Positions 1 to 8,623 of a DNA stretch of 64,000 nt are shown in pieces (position 1 is the first letter of the stretch; each line of letters begins with the position of its first letter). The notes beneath the pieces are model-generated. The model saw only the letters and a program-made list of their open reading frames with translations, did not search any database and was not told the origin of the DNA. The stretch comes from Segatella copri DSM 18205 (GTDB lineage: Bacteria > Bacteroidota > Bacteroidia > Bacteroidales > Bacteroidaceae). The DNA lies in the NCBI RefSeq assembly GCF_025151535.1, contig NZ_CP102288.1:1824501-1888500 (forward strand), written 5' to 3'. The translations under genes and the position numbers were made by a program.

Positions 1-340
1 TACCTTTATTAAAGATTTCCCCTTTCGGGGTAATACCTGTTAAATTTCGGGTGCAAAGGTAGGGGTATTTTGTGTCAAAGAGGTTACAAGGATTTTAATT
101 TGCAGATAAAAGATACTACAATTTTATTACGGGAGTTTCCCCCGATGCTTTTAGGGAAAATCATACGCTGGTTTATGGTTTTCCCCTTGTTGTTTTCAGC
201 TATTCTCCCTATCTTTGCACTACGTTAGAAGAAAGGCTGCACTCGACAATTTGAAAGCAAGCTTTCATTGTGCTCGTTTGCACCTTCTTTGCACCAGAAA
301 TAAATAAATGCAGTAATAACCCTTTAAAGAGAAGATAGTT
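1..340. other. Left edge, intergenic region with divergent promoters
   Basis: No gene is visible. Reading leftward there is a TACCTTTG box at 54-61, followed by a CCCC..GGGG hairpin at about 20-30, so a gene off the left edge is probably transcribed leftward from here. Reading rightward, TATCTTTG at 210-217 serves the gene at 341. Its leader of about 115 bases holds a short hairpin (GAAAGC/GCTTTC, about 258-271). Confidence 0.6.
210..217 (+). promoter_or_regulatory. Promoter -7 box for the His-rich secreted protein
   Basis: TATCTTTG followed by CAC matches the Bacteroidota sigma-ABfr -7 element. It lies about 120 bases before the start at 341, which implies a fairly long leader. Confidence 0.6.
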
Positions 341-889
341 ATGAAAAGAATGATTATGACATTGGTAGCAGTATGGATGATGATTACATCTATGAATGCT
401 CAGAGACTGACAAATATTCAGGCAGAAGCCCGTTTTATCACAGATAAGATGGTGGTGGAACTGGGATTGAGCAGCGCCCAGCGCAACAGCATCCTGAACA
501 TCAATCTCAATTATCTCAATGGCATCCGCAGCTATCGCGACATCGATGCCTACGGCTGGCATTACCGCAACAAGCAGCTCAAGCGCATGATGACCGCCAG
601 ACAATGGAAGAAATTTAAGAACTCATACTATTTCTATCGCCCTATCGGCTGGCAGAATCATGTGTATGTTCACCATATTTACACCAAGTATCCAAAGCAT
701 AACTGGGGACACGACAAGCGCCGCCCTCGCCCTGAGTGCAGCTACGGAAGACCAGGATGCCCAGGCGGAACCCATGTAACTTATGGACCAGGAAAGCCGT
801 GCAAGCATCACAAGCATCACAAGCACGATAAGAAGTGGAAGCACGACAAGAAGAAGTGGAAGCACGATAGAGATTGGGATGATGACTAA
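341..889 (+). CDS. Secreted protein with His/Lys-rich tail, possibly Spy/CpxP-like
   Basis: A 182-residue protein starting with a clear signal peptide (basic MKR, hydrophobic core, cut near residue 20 at MNAQ). Residues 25-100 hold an alpha-helical segment with an LGLSSAQR motif that resembles the LTxxQ pattern of Spy/CpxP-like periplasmic proteins; that link is inference. Residues about 120-182 are dominated by His, Lys, Asp, Gly and Pro (repeated KHHKH and KWKHDKK units), a composition typical of metal-binding or highly charged tails. It stands alone with its own promoter and a hairpin after the stop, so it is probably monocistronic. No enzymatic function is suggested. The antisense frame over its 3' end is a shadow. 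Confidence 0.75.
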   Translation: MKRMIMTLVAVWMMITSMNAQRLTNIQAEARFITDKMVVELGLSSAQRNSILNINLNYLNGIRSYRDIDAYGWHYRNKQLKRMMTARQWKKFKNSYYFYRPIGWQNHVYVHHIYTKYPKHNWGHDKRRPRPECSYGRPGCPGGTHVTYGPGKPCKHHKHHKHDKKWKHDKKKWKHDRDWDDD

Positions 890-920
890 GATTAAGACAA
901 ACATCCGATGATAAAACAGA

Positions 921-960
921 AGAAATCCAAGCTAGAGATGATTCTCCGGCTTGGATTTCT
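921..960. terminator. Hairpin between convergent genes
   Basis: AGAAATCCAAGC (921-932) pairs with GCTTGGATTTCT (949-960). It sits between the gene ending at 889 and the leftward DXS-type gene ending at 998. The following T-tract is poor, so termination strength is uncertain. Confidence 0.55.
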
Positions 961-997
961 CGTTAAATAAAAACTAACTATGCCGACTAACTAATCA

Positions 998-2788
998 TTA
1001 ATCATTAATAACTAACAAAACGTCTTCCACAATCTGCTCATCGAGCAGGCGATTATCCGAAAGCAACTTCTTCACATCGTATCTGTCATAGAGTCCCTTC
1101 CTGATGCCGCCCACCATCACCTTCATATCCGAAGTGCCATAGTAAGAGGCGATACGCTCGCCGAATCCGCCATCCTTCGATCCATCCTCCAGAGTTACCA
1201 CCAGCTGATGGTTTGCCTTCAGGCTATCCAGCACTTCGGCATCCACCTCGTTCAGATAACGTGGATTGATGAGCGTAGCATCGATGCCCTTATCAGCCAA
1301 CAGGCGGACTACATTCTCGCCCTTCTGATAGAACGAACCGGCGGCGATGACTGCCACCTTCTCGCCCTGGTGCATCACCTTGTACTTTGCCTCGTAACCA
1401 TATTCAGCATCAACGGCTTCTGACGTATGAACCACGCCATTGCTTGGCACGCGGATGGCGATAGGTTTCTTATCCTGCAGAATGCTCCAGCGGAGCATGG
1501 CGAAATACTCCTCACAGGTGGTTGGAGCCAGATAGATGAGCCCCGGAATGCTGCAGAGCATCGGAATATCGAAAAGGCAGATGTGGGTGATGTCGTTCAT
1601 CGAGTTCACTCCGCCTCCTACCACGTTGATTACGGCTGGGTTGGAATTGATGCAGAGGTCTTGCGCTATCTGGTCGTAGGTACGTTGGATAAAGGTGCTG
1701 TAAACGGTCCAGACAGGATGCAATCCGCCCTTCGCCATTCCCGAAATCATGGCCACCGCCTGCTCTTCGGCGATTCCCATATCGATGTGCTGCTTGCCAG
1801 CCAGTTGGCGCTTATCGGCAGTAAAGCCACCTGCGGTAGGAGTACCGGCGGTTACGGCGATGAGGGTCTTATCCTGCTTCATCGCGCAGAGCATCCAGTC
1901 GGCAAATAATGTACCATAATCCTCTGTTGGAGCAACCTCCGGGAGGGTTCCATCGGCATTCCTTCTTGGTCGCGAACCGTCTTCCAGATTGAAAGGCATT
2001 CCCCAATGCCAAGCCTCCTTGTTGGCTACGGCTGGCGCAAATCCATGACCTTTCTCTGTGTGAATGTGAACCACGGTAGGCTTATCCGTATCCTTCACGC
2101 TCTCGAAAACCTGGATGAGTTTTCCGATGTCGTTACCCTCTTCCAGGTACTTGTATTCAAAGCCCCACGCCTTGAACCAGTTGTGCTCGCAGGTGCCATT
2201 GCTCTCGCGCAAGGCACGCAGGTTCTTATAGATTCCGCCATGATTTTCGGCGATAGACATTTCGTTGTCGTTCACCACGATGATGATGCCCGTACCGAGT
2301 TCCGAAGCCTCATCCAGTCCCTCGAAAGCCTCGCCGCCAGAAAGGGATCCGTCGCCGATAATGGCGATGATGTTCTCATCGGTTCCCTTGATGTCGCGCG
2401 CCTTCTGCAAACCGGTGGCAAGACTCACGGAAGTGGAAGTATGCCCCACCTCAAAATTGTCATACTCCGGACATTCGGCAGGAGAAGAATAGCCCGAAAT
2501 GGCATTCATGTCATCCACATCGCCGAGGAATCCCGCAGCTCGTCCGGTGAGCACCTTATGCGGATAACATTGGTGGCTTACGTCAAACACGAGTTTATCC
2601 TTTGGCGCATCAAAAACGTAGTGAAGCGCCACGGTTGCCTCCACGAATCCCAGGTTCGGTCCCACATGACCGCCATGCTTGCTCACACGGTTCAGCACAG
2701 CTTGTCTGGTTTCATCAGCCACCACCTGCAGTTCCTTCAAATCCAGCTTCTTCAAGTCGGCTGGCGACTTTATTTTCTCAATATACAT
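998..2788 (-). CDS. dxs: 1-deoxy-D-xylulose-5-phosphate synthase (DXS-type)
   Basis: A 596-residue thiamine-diphosphate enzyme. DXS joins pyruvate and glyceraldehyde 3-phosphate to make DXP, the entry to the MEP isoprenoid pathway and to thiamine and pyridoxal synthesis. The N-terminal half has the ThDP/Mg motif GDGSLSGGEAFEG (about residues 145-157), VGHTSTS (about 114-120) and the DXS-like NDNEMSI (about 173-179). The C-terminal half has a transketolase pyrimidine domain (IDMGIAEEQ, YSTFIQRTYDQ) and a transketolase C domain. It is slightly shorter than most DXS (about 620-640), so a DXS paralogue with a related substrate cannot be excluded. It stands alone on the minus strand with its own promoter 32 bases upstream of the start. 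Confidence 0.85.
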   Translation of the reverse strand: MYIEKIKSPADLKKLDLKELQVVADETRQAVLNRVSKHGGHVGPNLGFVEATVALHYVFDAPKDKLVFDVSHQCYPHKVLTGRAAGFLGDVDDMNAISGYSSPAECPEYDNFEVGHTSTSVSLATGLQKARDIKGTDENIIAIIGDGSLSGGEAFEGLDEASELGTGIIIVVNDNEMSIAENHGGIYKNLRALRESNGTCEHNWFKAWGFEYKYLEEGNDIGKLIQVFESVKDTDKPTVVHIHTEKGHGFAPAVANKEAWHWGMPFNLEDGSRPRRNADGTLPEVAPTEDYGTLFADWMLCAMKQDKTLIAVTAGTPTAGGFTADKRQLAGKQHIDMGIAEEQAVAMISGMAKGGLHPVWTVYSTFIQRTYDQIAQDLCINSNPAVINVVGGGVNSMNDITHICLFDIPMLCSIPGLIYLAPTTCEEYFAMLRWSILQDKKPIAIRVPSNGVVHTSEAVDAEYGYEAKYKVMHQGEKVAVIAAGSFYQKGENVVRLLADKGIDATLINPRYLNEVDAEVLDSLKANHQLVVTLEDGSKDGGFGERIASYYGTSDMKVMVGGIRKGLYDRYDVKKLLSDNRLLDEQIVEDVLLVIND

Positions 2789-2804
2789 TTTCTTATAGTT
2801 TTAA

Positions 2805-3071
2805 TTATGATTTCTGGGTGCAAAGATACGAAGAATCCTGGAAACACGCATTACCCAAACTACAGAAAAAATGAATAATTCTCCCTATTCCTTCACATCC
2901 AGCATTATCGGCATTACATTTCATCGTAACCCACTCGGGGCGCTCCAGGTCAACACAGGCAAAGATCTTGCCCAAAATGCGAAACACCAAGGTCCGCTCA
3001 TCAAAAGGAAAAGCTTCGGTTACGAGGGGAAGCGAGAGGCAATACTCTCTAACAGATTCTATATTCATCAT
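2805..3071 (-). pseudogene. Truncated MmcQ/YjbR-family gene
   Basis: The first 45-50 residues (NIESVREYCLSLPLVTEAFPF, FRILGKIFACVDLE, VTMKCNAD) match the start of the MmcQ/YjbR family, small proteins of about 115-120 residues whose fold is related to DNA-binding domains. After KCNAD the sequence no longer resembles the family: the usual second half, including the conserved region that ends in a Trp-rich HW motif, is missing and the frame runs on through the DXS promoter for about 35 unrelated residues. A promoter box lies upstream at 3117-3124, so transcription may continue. I read it as a 3'-deleted gene; loss of function is inference. Confidence 0.6.
2821..2828 (-). promoter_or_regulatory. 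Promoter -7 box for the DXS-type gene
   Basis: CAAAGATA on the plus strand reads TATCTTTG leftward, followed by CACCC. It lies 33 bases upstream of the DXS start, inside the run-on tail of the truncated YjbR frame, which supports that tail being non-coding. Confidence 0.65.
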
Positions 3072-3116
3072 TTCTTCTGATTATTTCTAATTAAAATGTT
3101 TCTATGTTTGAGGGGA

Positions 3117-3124
3117 CAAAGATA
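3117..3124 (-). promoter_or_regulatory. Promoter -7 box for the YjbR remnant
   Basis: TATCTTTG read leftward, 46 bases upstream of the ATG at 3071. Confidence 0.55.
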
Positions 3125-3262
3125 ATAAATTCTGATGAAACGGCAAGACTTATTCCATAAAAAAAAAAGAAAAACTTTAAAATAACTCCCTTATGGGATA
3201 CCTGAAAGCAACCTTTTTGTATCTTTTTCAATAAAATGTTTGGTAGTTACAATTATTTATTG

Positions 3263-3270
3263 TAGATTTG
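3263..3270 (+). promoter_or_regulatory. Promoter -7 box of the cytochrome bd operon
   Basis: TAGATTTG, with a TTTG about 20 bases upstream (3239-3243) in the place of a -33 element. It precedes the DUF4492 gene. Confidence 0.6.
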
Positions 3271-3298
3271 CAGCAGTTTTTTTTAAGAAGGAGTGCTT

Positions 3299-3559
3299 AT
3301 GCAGAAGAAAAAGGATAAAAACCTGATGAAAACCGATGTAAAACCGATGAAGCAAGGACTGCTATCCCGGATTTTCCATCTCTATTACGATGGTTTCAGG
3401 ACGATGACCCTGGGCAAGACGCTCTGGACCATCATCCTCATCAAGCTTGCCATCATCTTCCTGGTGCTCAAGCTCTTTTTCTTTCCAGATTTTATCAATA
3501 CGAATGCCAAGAACGGAGATAAGGCGGGCTTCGTATCCAAGGAAATTCTGAACAGATAA
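3299..3559 (+). CDS. DUF4492 protein, first gene of the cyd operon
   Basis: A small protein of 86 residues with one membrane segment (LGKTLWTIILIKLAIIFLVLKLFFF, about residues 42-66) and a basic N-terminus. The family DUF4492 is known almost only from the position just upstream of cydA in Bacteroidota, which is where this one lies, so a role in assembly or stability of cytochrome bd is a fair inference. I chose ATG 3299 over the upstream GTG 3293 because AAGGAG at 3287-3292 is spaced correctly for the ATG; this is one of the few strong Shine-Dalgarno sites in the window. Confidence 0.8.
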   Translation: MQKKKDKNLMKTDVKPMKQGLLSRIFHLYYDGFRTMTLGKTLWTIILIKLAIIFLVLKLFFFPDFINTNAKNGDKAGFVSKEILNR

Positions 3560-3636
3560 GGCTCAGAATCCCGCAACCTTCACATCGAAAGAAATACAAA
3601 AACATTATATAATAACAATTATAAAACCATTCAACT

Positions 3637-5175
3637 ATGATGACAAATTTATTGTTAGACATTACATCAGCCACCATCGACTGGTCGAGGGCGCAATTTG
3701 CACTCACGGCCATCTACCATTGGCTGTTCGTGCCACTCACCCTGGGACTGGCAGTAATCATGGGCATCGCCGAAACATGCTACTACCGCACCAACAAACC
3801 GTTCTGGAAGCACGTAACCCGTTTCTGGCAAAAACTCTTTGGCGTGAACTTCGCCATGGGCGTTGCCACGGGAATCATTCTGGAGTTTGAATTCGGAACC
3901 AACTGGAGCAACTACTCCTGGTTCGTGGGCGACGTATTCGGCGCTCCCCTAGCCATCGAAGGCATCCTGGCATTCTTCATGGAGAGCACCTTCGTAGCCG
4001 TAATGTTCTTCGGCTGGGATAAGGTGAGCCGGGGCTTCCACCTTGCCTCCACCTGGCTCACGGGACTTGGCGCCACCATTTCTGCCTGGTGGATTCTAGT
4101 AGCCAACGCCTGGATGCAATATCCTGTAGGGCAGGAATTTAATCCCGACACCATGCGCTTCGAGATGACCTCGTTTATGGATGTGGCACTCTCGCCATTC
4201 GCCATCAACAAGTTCACCCATACCGTTACTTCCTCCTGGATCATCGGCGCCACCTTCGTAGTAGCCGTAAGCTGCTGGTATCTACTGAAAAAGAGAGAAA
4301 CCCAGCTGGCGAAGGCGAGCATCAAGATGGGTGCCGGAGTAGGACTCATCGCCACCCTGCTGGCTGCGATGACCGGCGACAACTCCGCCTATCGGGTGGC
4401 ACAGGTGCAGCCGATGAAACTGGCAGCGATGGAAGCATTATATAATGGTGGAAACGGCGAAAGCCTCACGGCGATAGCAGCCGTTCACCCCTTCCAGCAG
4501 CCTGATTACGAAAACGAGCAGGAGCCAGCCATGCGCATCGCCATCCCTAACATGCTCTCGTTCTTAGCCACCCGCACAGCCGATGGCTACGTGCCAGGCG
4601 TGAACGATATCCTCAAGGGTTACACTAAAGAGGATGGCACCCGGGAACCATCCGTGCAGGAAAAGATAGCCCGGGGCAAGAAGGCGATTGTTGCCCTGAA
4701 AACCTATCGCGAGACGAAGGCGAAAGACCAGCTCCCTATCCTCAGGGAGAACATGAAATACTTCGGATATGGTTACATCAAGGACGCCAAGGAACTGGTA
4801 CCGAGCATCCCGATCTGCTTCTACGCCTTCCGCCTGATGGTGGGAGTAGGCTGCCTGCTCATCCTCTTCTTCGCCCTCAGCCTATTCTTGGTCTATAAAA
4901 AGGAAATCGCCCAATACCGATGGTTCCTCATTTTCGCCATCATCATGATTCCGCTGGCTTACATCGCCTCAGAATCGGGCTGGATAGTAGCAGAAATCGG
5001 TCGCCAGCCTTGGACCATCCAAGACCTGCTGCCAGTAAGTGCCGCCATCTCCGACATCGAGGCAGGCAGCGTGGCCACCACCTTCTTCATCTTCCTGGCA
5101 CTCTTCACCACCATGCTTGCCGTAGAAATCAGCATCCTGGTAAAGCAGATCAAGAAAGGACCGGAATATGAATAA
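3637..5175 (+). CDS. cydA: Cytochrome bd quinol oxidase subunit I
   Basis: A 512-residue integral membrane protein, the subunit that oxidises quinol and carries the hemes of cytochrome bd, which reduces O2 to water with high affinity and lets anaerobes live at trace oxygen. Visible hallmarks are the N-terminal ARAQF-like SRAQFALTAIYHWLFVPLTLG with the heme-ligand His at about residue 28, the GRQPW motif (about residue 453) near the C-terminus, and an extended soluble quinol-binding loop between about residues 245 and 395. It follows the DUF4492 gene by 77 bases and precedes cydB by 53, forming an operon. Confidence 0.95.
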   Translation: MMTNLLLDITSATIDWSRAQFALTAIYHWLFVPLTLGLAVIMGIAETCYYRTNKPFWKHVTRFWQKLFGVNFAMGVATGIILEFEFGTNWSNYSWFVGDVFGAPLAIEGILAFFMESTFVAVMFFGWDKVSRGFHLASTWLTGLGATISAWWILVANAWMQYPVGQEFNPDTMRFEMTSFMDVALSPFAINKFTHTVTSSWIIGATFVVAVSCWYLLKKRETQLAKASIKMGAGVGLIATLLAAMTGDNSAYRVAQVQPMKLAAMEALYNGGNGESLTAIAAVHPFQQPDYENEQEPAMRIAIPNMLSFLATRTADGYVPGVNDILKGYTKEDGTREPSVQEKIARGKKAIVALKTYRETKAKDQLPILRENMKYFGYGYIKDAKELVPSIPICFYAFRLMVGVGCLLILFFALSLFLVYKKEIAQYRWFLIFAIIMIPLAYIASESGWIVAEIGRQPWTIQDLLPVSAAISDIEAGSVATTFFIFLALFTTMLAVEISILVKQIKKGPEYE

Positions 5176-5228
5176 AAACTTAAGATGATAAACTTAAGAT
5201 TATGAATTAACTTTATGACATTAGCATT

Positions 5229-6365
5229 ATGACATACGAATTTTTGCAATCATACTGGTGGTTCCTCGTATCATTATTAGGAGCCCTGCTGGTGTTTCTC
5301 ATGTTTGTACAGGGAGCCAACACCTTGATATTCTGTTTGGGAAAAACGGAAGAAGAGCGTCGCCTCATCATCAACTCAACGGGACGAAAATGGGAGTTCA
5401 CCTTCACCACGCTCGTCACCTTCGGCGGAGCCTTCTTCGCCTCATTCCCGCTGTTCTACAGCACCAGTTTCGGCGGAGCCTACTGGCTGTGGATGATCAT
5501 CCTGTTCTCGTTTGTGATTCAAGCCGTGAGCTATGAATTCCAGAACAAGATAGGTAATTTTCTTGGACCGAAGACCTTTCAGATCTGCCTCATTATCAAC
5601 GGCATCGTGGGTCCGCTGCTTCTTGGCGGAGCCGTAGCCACCTTCTTCAACGGCAGCAATTTCCTGATAGACAAGGGCAATATTACCAACAGTCTGCAAC
5701 CCGTCATCAGCCGCTGGGCAAACGCCAGTCATGGTCTCGATGCCCTGCTCGACCCATGGAATGTGGTGCTGGGACTTGCCGTACTGATGCTAGCCCGCAT
5801 CCTGGGCATGCTCTACATCAAGAACAACATCGAGCACCAGCAGATTCAGGAGCGCTGCACCCGCCAGTTGCCATGGAATGCCCTGCTCTTCCTATTGTTC
5901 TTCCTGCCATTCCTCATCAGATTGCTGGTAAAGGATGGATTCAGCACTTCTTCTTCCGGCATTACGATAGAGAGCATGAAGTATCTTCACAATCTCCTGG
6001 AGATGCCAATCTTGCCTGTAATATTATTAATAGGTGTAGTACTCGTTCTTTTCGGCATTTTCAAGTCATCGAGGAGCGTGCAGTATAGAAAGGGAATCTG
6101 GTTTACGGGCATCGGAACCGTGCTTACCGTGCTGGTTCTGTTGCTGATAGCCGGTTGGAACAATACCGCCTACTATCCATCCAACATCGACCTTCAGAGT
6201 TCGCTCACTCTCGCCAACAGCTGTAGCAGCGAGTTCACGCTCCGAACCATGGCGATAGCCTCCCTCCTCATCCCGTTCGTGCTCGCCTACATCGTCTTTG
6301 CCTGGCGCGCCATGGACCGCAAGCGCATTACGCAGGAAGAAATAGAACAGGGTGAAGCGTATTAA
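5229..6365 (+). CDS. cydB: Cytochrome bd quinol oxidase subunit II
   Basis: A 378-residue membrane protein with about nine hydrophobic segments, the partner of CydA. The N-terminus FLQSYWWFLVSLLGALLVFLMFVQGANTL is characteristic of Bacteroidota CydB, and ALLDPWNVVLGLAVLMLARILG matches the family's central region. It is the last gene of the operon. The 53-base gap to cydA contains short TTAAGAT/ATTATGA repeats but no promoter box. No cydX or cydC/cydD-type gene is visible nearby. Confidence 0.93.
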   Translation: MTYEFLQSYWWFLVSLLGALLVFLMFVQGANTLIFCLGKTEEERRLIINSTGRKWEFTFTTLVTFGGAFFASFPLFYSTSFGGAYWLWMIILFSFVIQAVSYEFQNKIGNFLGPKTFQICLIINGIVGPLLLGGAVATFFNGSNFLIDKGNITNSLQPVISRWANASHGLDALLDPWNVVLGLAVLMLARILGMLYIKNNIEHQQIQERCTRQLPWNALLFLLFFLPFLIRLLVKDGFSTSSSGITIESMKYLHNLLEMPILPVILLIGVVLVLFGIFKSSRSVQYRKGIWFTGIGTVLTVLVLLLIAGWNNTAYYPSNIDLQSSLTLANSCSSEFTLRTMAIASLLIPFVLAYIVFAWRAMDRKRITQEEIEQGEAY

Positions 6366-6417
6366 AAAAAGCTGGGAAAGCCTATTGAAAAGGCTGGAAA
6401 AGCCTATTAAATATGCT

Positions 6418-6622
6418 CCACACGCCCTGAAAGGGCAGAAGCTCCTAGCCCAGGGCAACACCCTGGGTAAACATGCAAGCAACAACGTCGCCCTGTAAGG
6501 GCAAAAGCTTTATCATCGCCGCATTTTAAAGCTTTTGCCCTTACAGGGCGCATTGCTGAAATCTTGCTAAAACCCAGGGTGTTGCCCTGGGCTAGGAGCT
6601 TCTGCCCTTTCAGGGCGTGTGG
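6418..6622. repeat. Nested palindromic repeat (two stacked inverted repeats)
   Basis: An outer perfect 50-base inverted repeat (6418-6467 with 6573-6622; starts CCACACGCCCTGAAAGGGC) encloses an inner perfect 24-base inverted repeat (6489-6512 with 6527-6550; CGCCCTGTAAGGGCAAAAGC). Both arms share a GCCCTGnAAGGGC core, so the element looks like a REP-type repeat inserted within a second, related one. It fills the gap between cydB and pabB and would fold into a very long RNA hairpin. Confidence 0.85.
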
Positions 6623-6683
6623 AGAAGACGTCCCATCAAACAAAAATCTGTAACCAATCTTTTGCCCATCCAAATAAAAGCAG

Positions 6684-6691
6684 TATCTTTG
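6684..6691 (+). promoter_or_regulatory. Promoter for the pabB-pabC locus
   Basis: TATCTTTG with TTTG at 6661-6664, a 19-base spacing. The ATG at 6697 is so close that the transcript would be leaderless or nearly so. Confidence 0.65.
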
Positions 6692-6696
6692 CAGAC

Positions 6697-7801
6697 ATGA
6701 AACAGGAAATCATAGATAAAATCAATCGATTGGCAAGCCAGGATGAGTCTTTTCTCTTTGTTATCAACTATCAGGGAGACAAGGCTTTCATCCGCCAGCT
6801 ATCAGATATAAATCCCGAAGAATGCCTCTTCGATTTTGAAGGAAGAGACTTCGGAGACCACCTGGCAGATAGAGCCCCCACTTTACGAGGATTATGAGCG
6901 AAGCTTCAACATCGTGAAGAGCAACATTATGGCGGGCAACAGCTATCTTACGAATCTCACCAACCGGGTTCCCGTGAGCTGCAATCTTTCATTAGAAGAA
7001 ATTTTCCATCGTGCAAAAGGGAAGTATAAACTGCTGCTCAGAAGAAAGAGAACTCAAGCAGAAGATAAAGCTCATCTGAAAGAAGAAGCACAGAATAAAG
7101 CTCATCTGAAATAAGAGAACATAGAAGAGAATCTCACCCCCTTCGTCTGCTTTTCGCCCGAAACCTTCGTCAGAATCAAGGGCGGAAGAATCTACTCCTA
7201 TCCCATGAAGGGAACCCTGGATGCATCCCTCCCCAATGCCGAAAAGCTGCTGATGGAAGACCGGAAAGAGGCGGCAGAACACGCCACCATCGTAGATCTG
7301 ATAAGAAACGACCTGAGCCGGGTGGCAGAAGATGTAAGGGTAGATAAATACCGTTACGTCGACGTGCTGCACACCAACAAGGGCGACATCCTGCAAACCA
7401 GTTCAGAAATCAGCGGTCGCCTGCCCGAAGATTACCCGCACCATCTGGGCGAAATCCTCGATGCCCAGCTCCCAGCCGGTTCCATCACGGGTGCCCCGAA
7501 AGATAAAACCATGCAGATTATCCAAGAGGCAGAAGGCTACGACCGCGGCTTCTACACGGGCATCATGGGAATCTACGACCAGGGCGAACTCAACTCTGCC
7601 GTCATGATAAGATTCATAGAAGAAGAAACTTCGCCGGTTGATTTTGAAGCCGACGGAAAAAAGAATTTCAAGGCAAACGCAGGAAAGAAGCCGAAGGAAA
7701 GCCGAAAATTGTATTTCAAGGCAGGCGGCGGCATCACTTCGAAGAGCGATTGCCGGAGGGAATACGAGGAAGTGATTCAGAAAATCTACCTTCCGATTTA
7801 A
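6697..7801 (+). pseudogene. pabB: Aminodeoxychorismate synthase component I, broken
   Basis: PabB turns chorismate and ammonia into 4-amino-4-deoxychorismate for folate. Frame 1 gives the N-terminus (MKQEIIDKINRLASQDESF...) and stops at 6897. The alignment continues in another frame from about 6836 (EPPLYEDYERSFNIVKSNIMAGNSYLTNLTNRVP), so there is a net one-base insertion (or two-base deletion) between about 6836 and 6870. That second frame then hits TAA at 7112-7114 but continues unshifted with FVCFSPETFVRIKGGRIYSYPMKGT and the chorismate-binding core (RNDLSRVAEDV, AGSITGAPK, FYTGIMG) to 7801. The stop lies in the second copy of a 30-base tandem duplication (7057-7086 and 7087-7116). Either the gene is dead or two sequencing errors are present; promoter and C-terminal motifs are intact. 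Confidence 0.85.
7057..7116 (+). repeat. 30-base tandem duplication inside pabB
   Basis: Two imperfect 30-base copies share ATAAAGCTCATCTGAA (7065-7080 and 7095-7110). They lie in the linker between the PabB N-terminal region and the chorismate-binding core. A difference in copy two makes the in-frame TAA at 7112-7114. Confidence 0.8.
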
Positions 7802-7836
7802 ATCCACCTTTCATCTTAGAAAAAATAAAAGAGATT

Positions 7837-8448
7837 ATGAAACAGCAATTTGTAGAAACAATAAAGATCAAGAACGGCAAGGCTCTGGCCCTTCCCTATC
7901 ATCAGGCAAGAATGGAGAGAACCATCCGCAGGTTCTTTCCAGCCCTCGCATCTGAAGAAATAAAACTCTCATCCCTCATTTCCCCAAAAGAGGAAATGAA
8001 CCTTTACAAGGCACGAGTGGTTTATGGCATCCTGGGCGTGGAAACCATCGAGTACGCCCCCTACAAGATGAAGGAGATTCATTCCCTCAAGGTGGTAGAG
8101 GATAATAATATCGACTACACCTATAAGAGCACAGACCGAAGTGCGCTCAACGCCCTGGTAGCCCAGAAGGACGATTGCGATGAAATCATCATTGTAAAGA
8201 ACGGGCTCATTACCGATACCTCCTTCACCAATCTCGCCCTTTTTGATGGCAACAGATGGCTCACCCCCAAGCATCCCCTGCTCCTGGGAACCAAACGAGC
8301 CCAGCTCCTGGAAGCTGGCATCATCCAGGAAGCCGACCTCACACTAGAAGACCTCAGAAAGGCAGAAAAAGTGAGTCTCTTCAACGCCATGATAGATTTC
8401 GGAGAGCGGGAAGTAACCAAGATTTTCCTACCGGATTCAGCCGATTAA
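7837..8448 (+). CDS. pabC: Aminotransferase class IV, probable aminodeoxychorismate lyase
   Basis: A 203-residue PLP fold-type IV protein. Visible features are the N-terminal HQARMERTIRRFF, the central YKSTDRSALNAL with the candidate PLP Lys at about residue 94, the DEIIIVKNGLITDTSFTNLALFDGNRWLTP stretch typical of the family, and LLLGTKRAQLL. Its position right after pabB (36-base gap) argues for aminodeoxychorismate lyase, which releases pyruvate to give p-aminobenzoate. It is shorter than E. coli PabC (about 270), as usual for this Bacteroidota form. I use ATG 7837; the frame is open upstream but that part overlaps the pabB end. It looks intact although its partner is broken. Confidence 0.8.
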   Translation: MKQQFVETIKIKNGKALALPYHQARMERTIRRFFPALASEEIKLSSLISPKEEMNLYKARVVYGILGVETIEYAPYKMKEIHSLKVVEDNNIDYTYKSTDRSALNALVAQKDDCDEIIIVKNGLITDTSFTNLALFDGNRWLTPKHPLLLGTKRAQLLEAGIIQEADLTLEDLRKAEKVSLFNAMIDFGEREVTKIFLPDSAD

Positions 8449-8473
8449 GTTGATAAAACTCACCATTAAAAAG

Positions 8474-8614
8474 TCCCACAGATTCCACAGATTTACACAG
8501 ATTCATTCTTGTCATAATCGGGAGGAAAACTCCCCAAATATCCAAACAAAAAAATCTGCGAAATCCCCGACCGTACAGGTCAAAAATCTGTGTAAATCTA
8601 TGAAATCTGTAGGA
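8474..8614. repeat. Inverted repeat between convergent genes
   Basis: CCCACAGATTCCACAGATTT at 8475 onward (arm 8474-8503) is the inverse of 8585-8614 (AATCTGTGTAAATCTATGAA), imperfect. It is a dispersed Bacteroidota-type repeat and may end transcription from both pabC and the MBL gene. Confidence 0.7.
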
Positions 8615-8623
8615 TATAAAAAA

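Noticed and set aside
2006..2878. 290-codon frame antisense to the DXS-type gene
   Set aside because: Shadow of a well-supported enzyme; no promoter or start signal.
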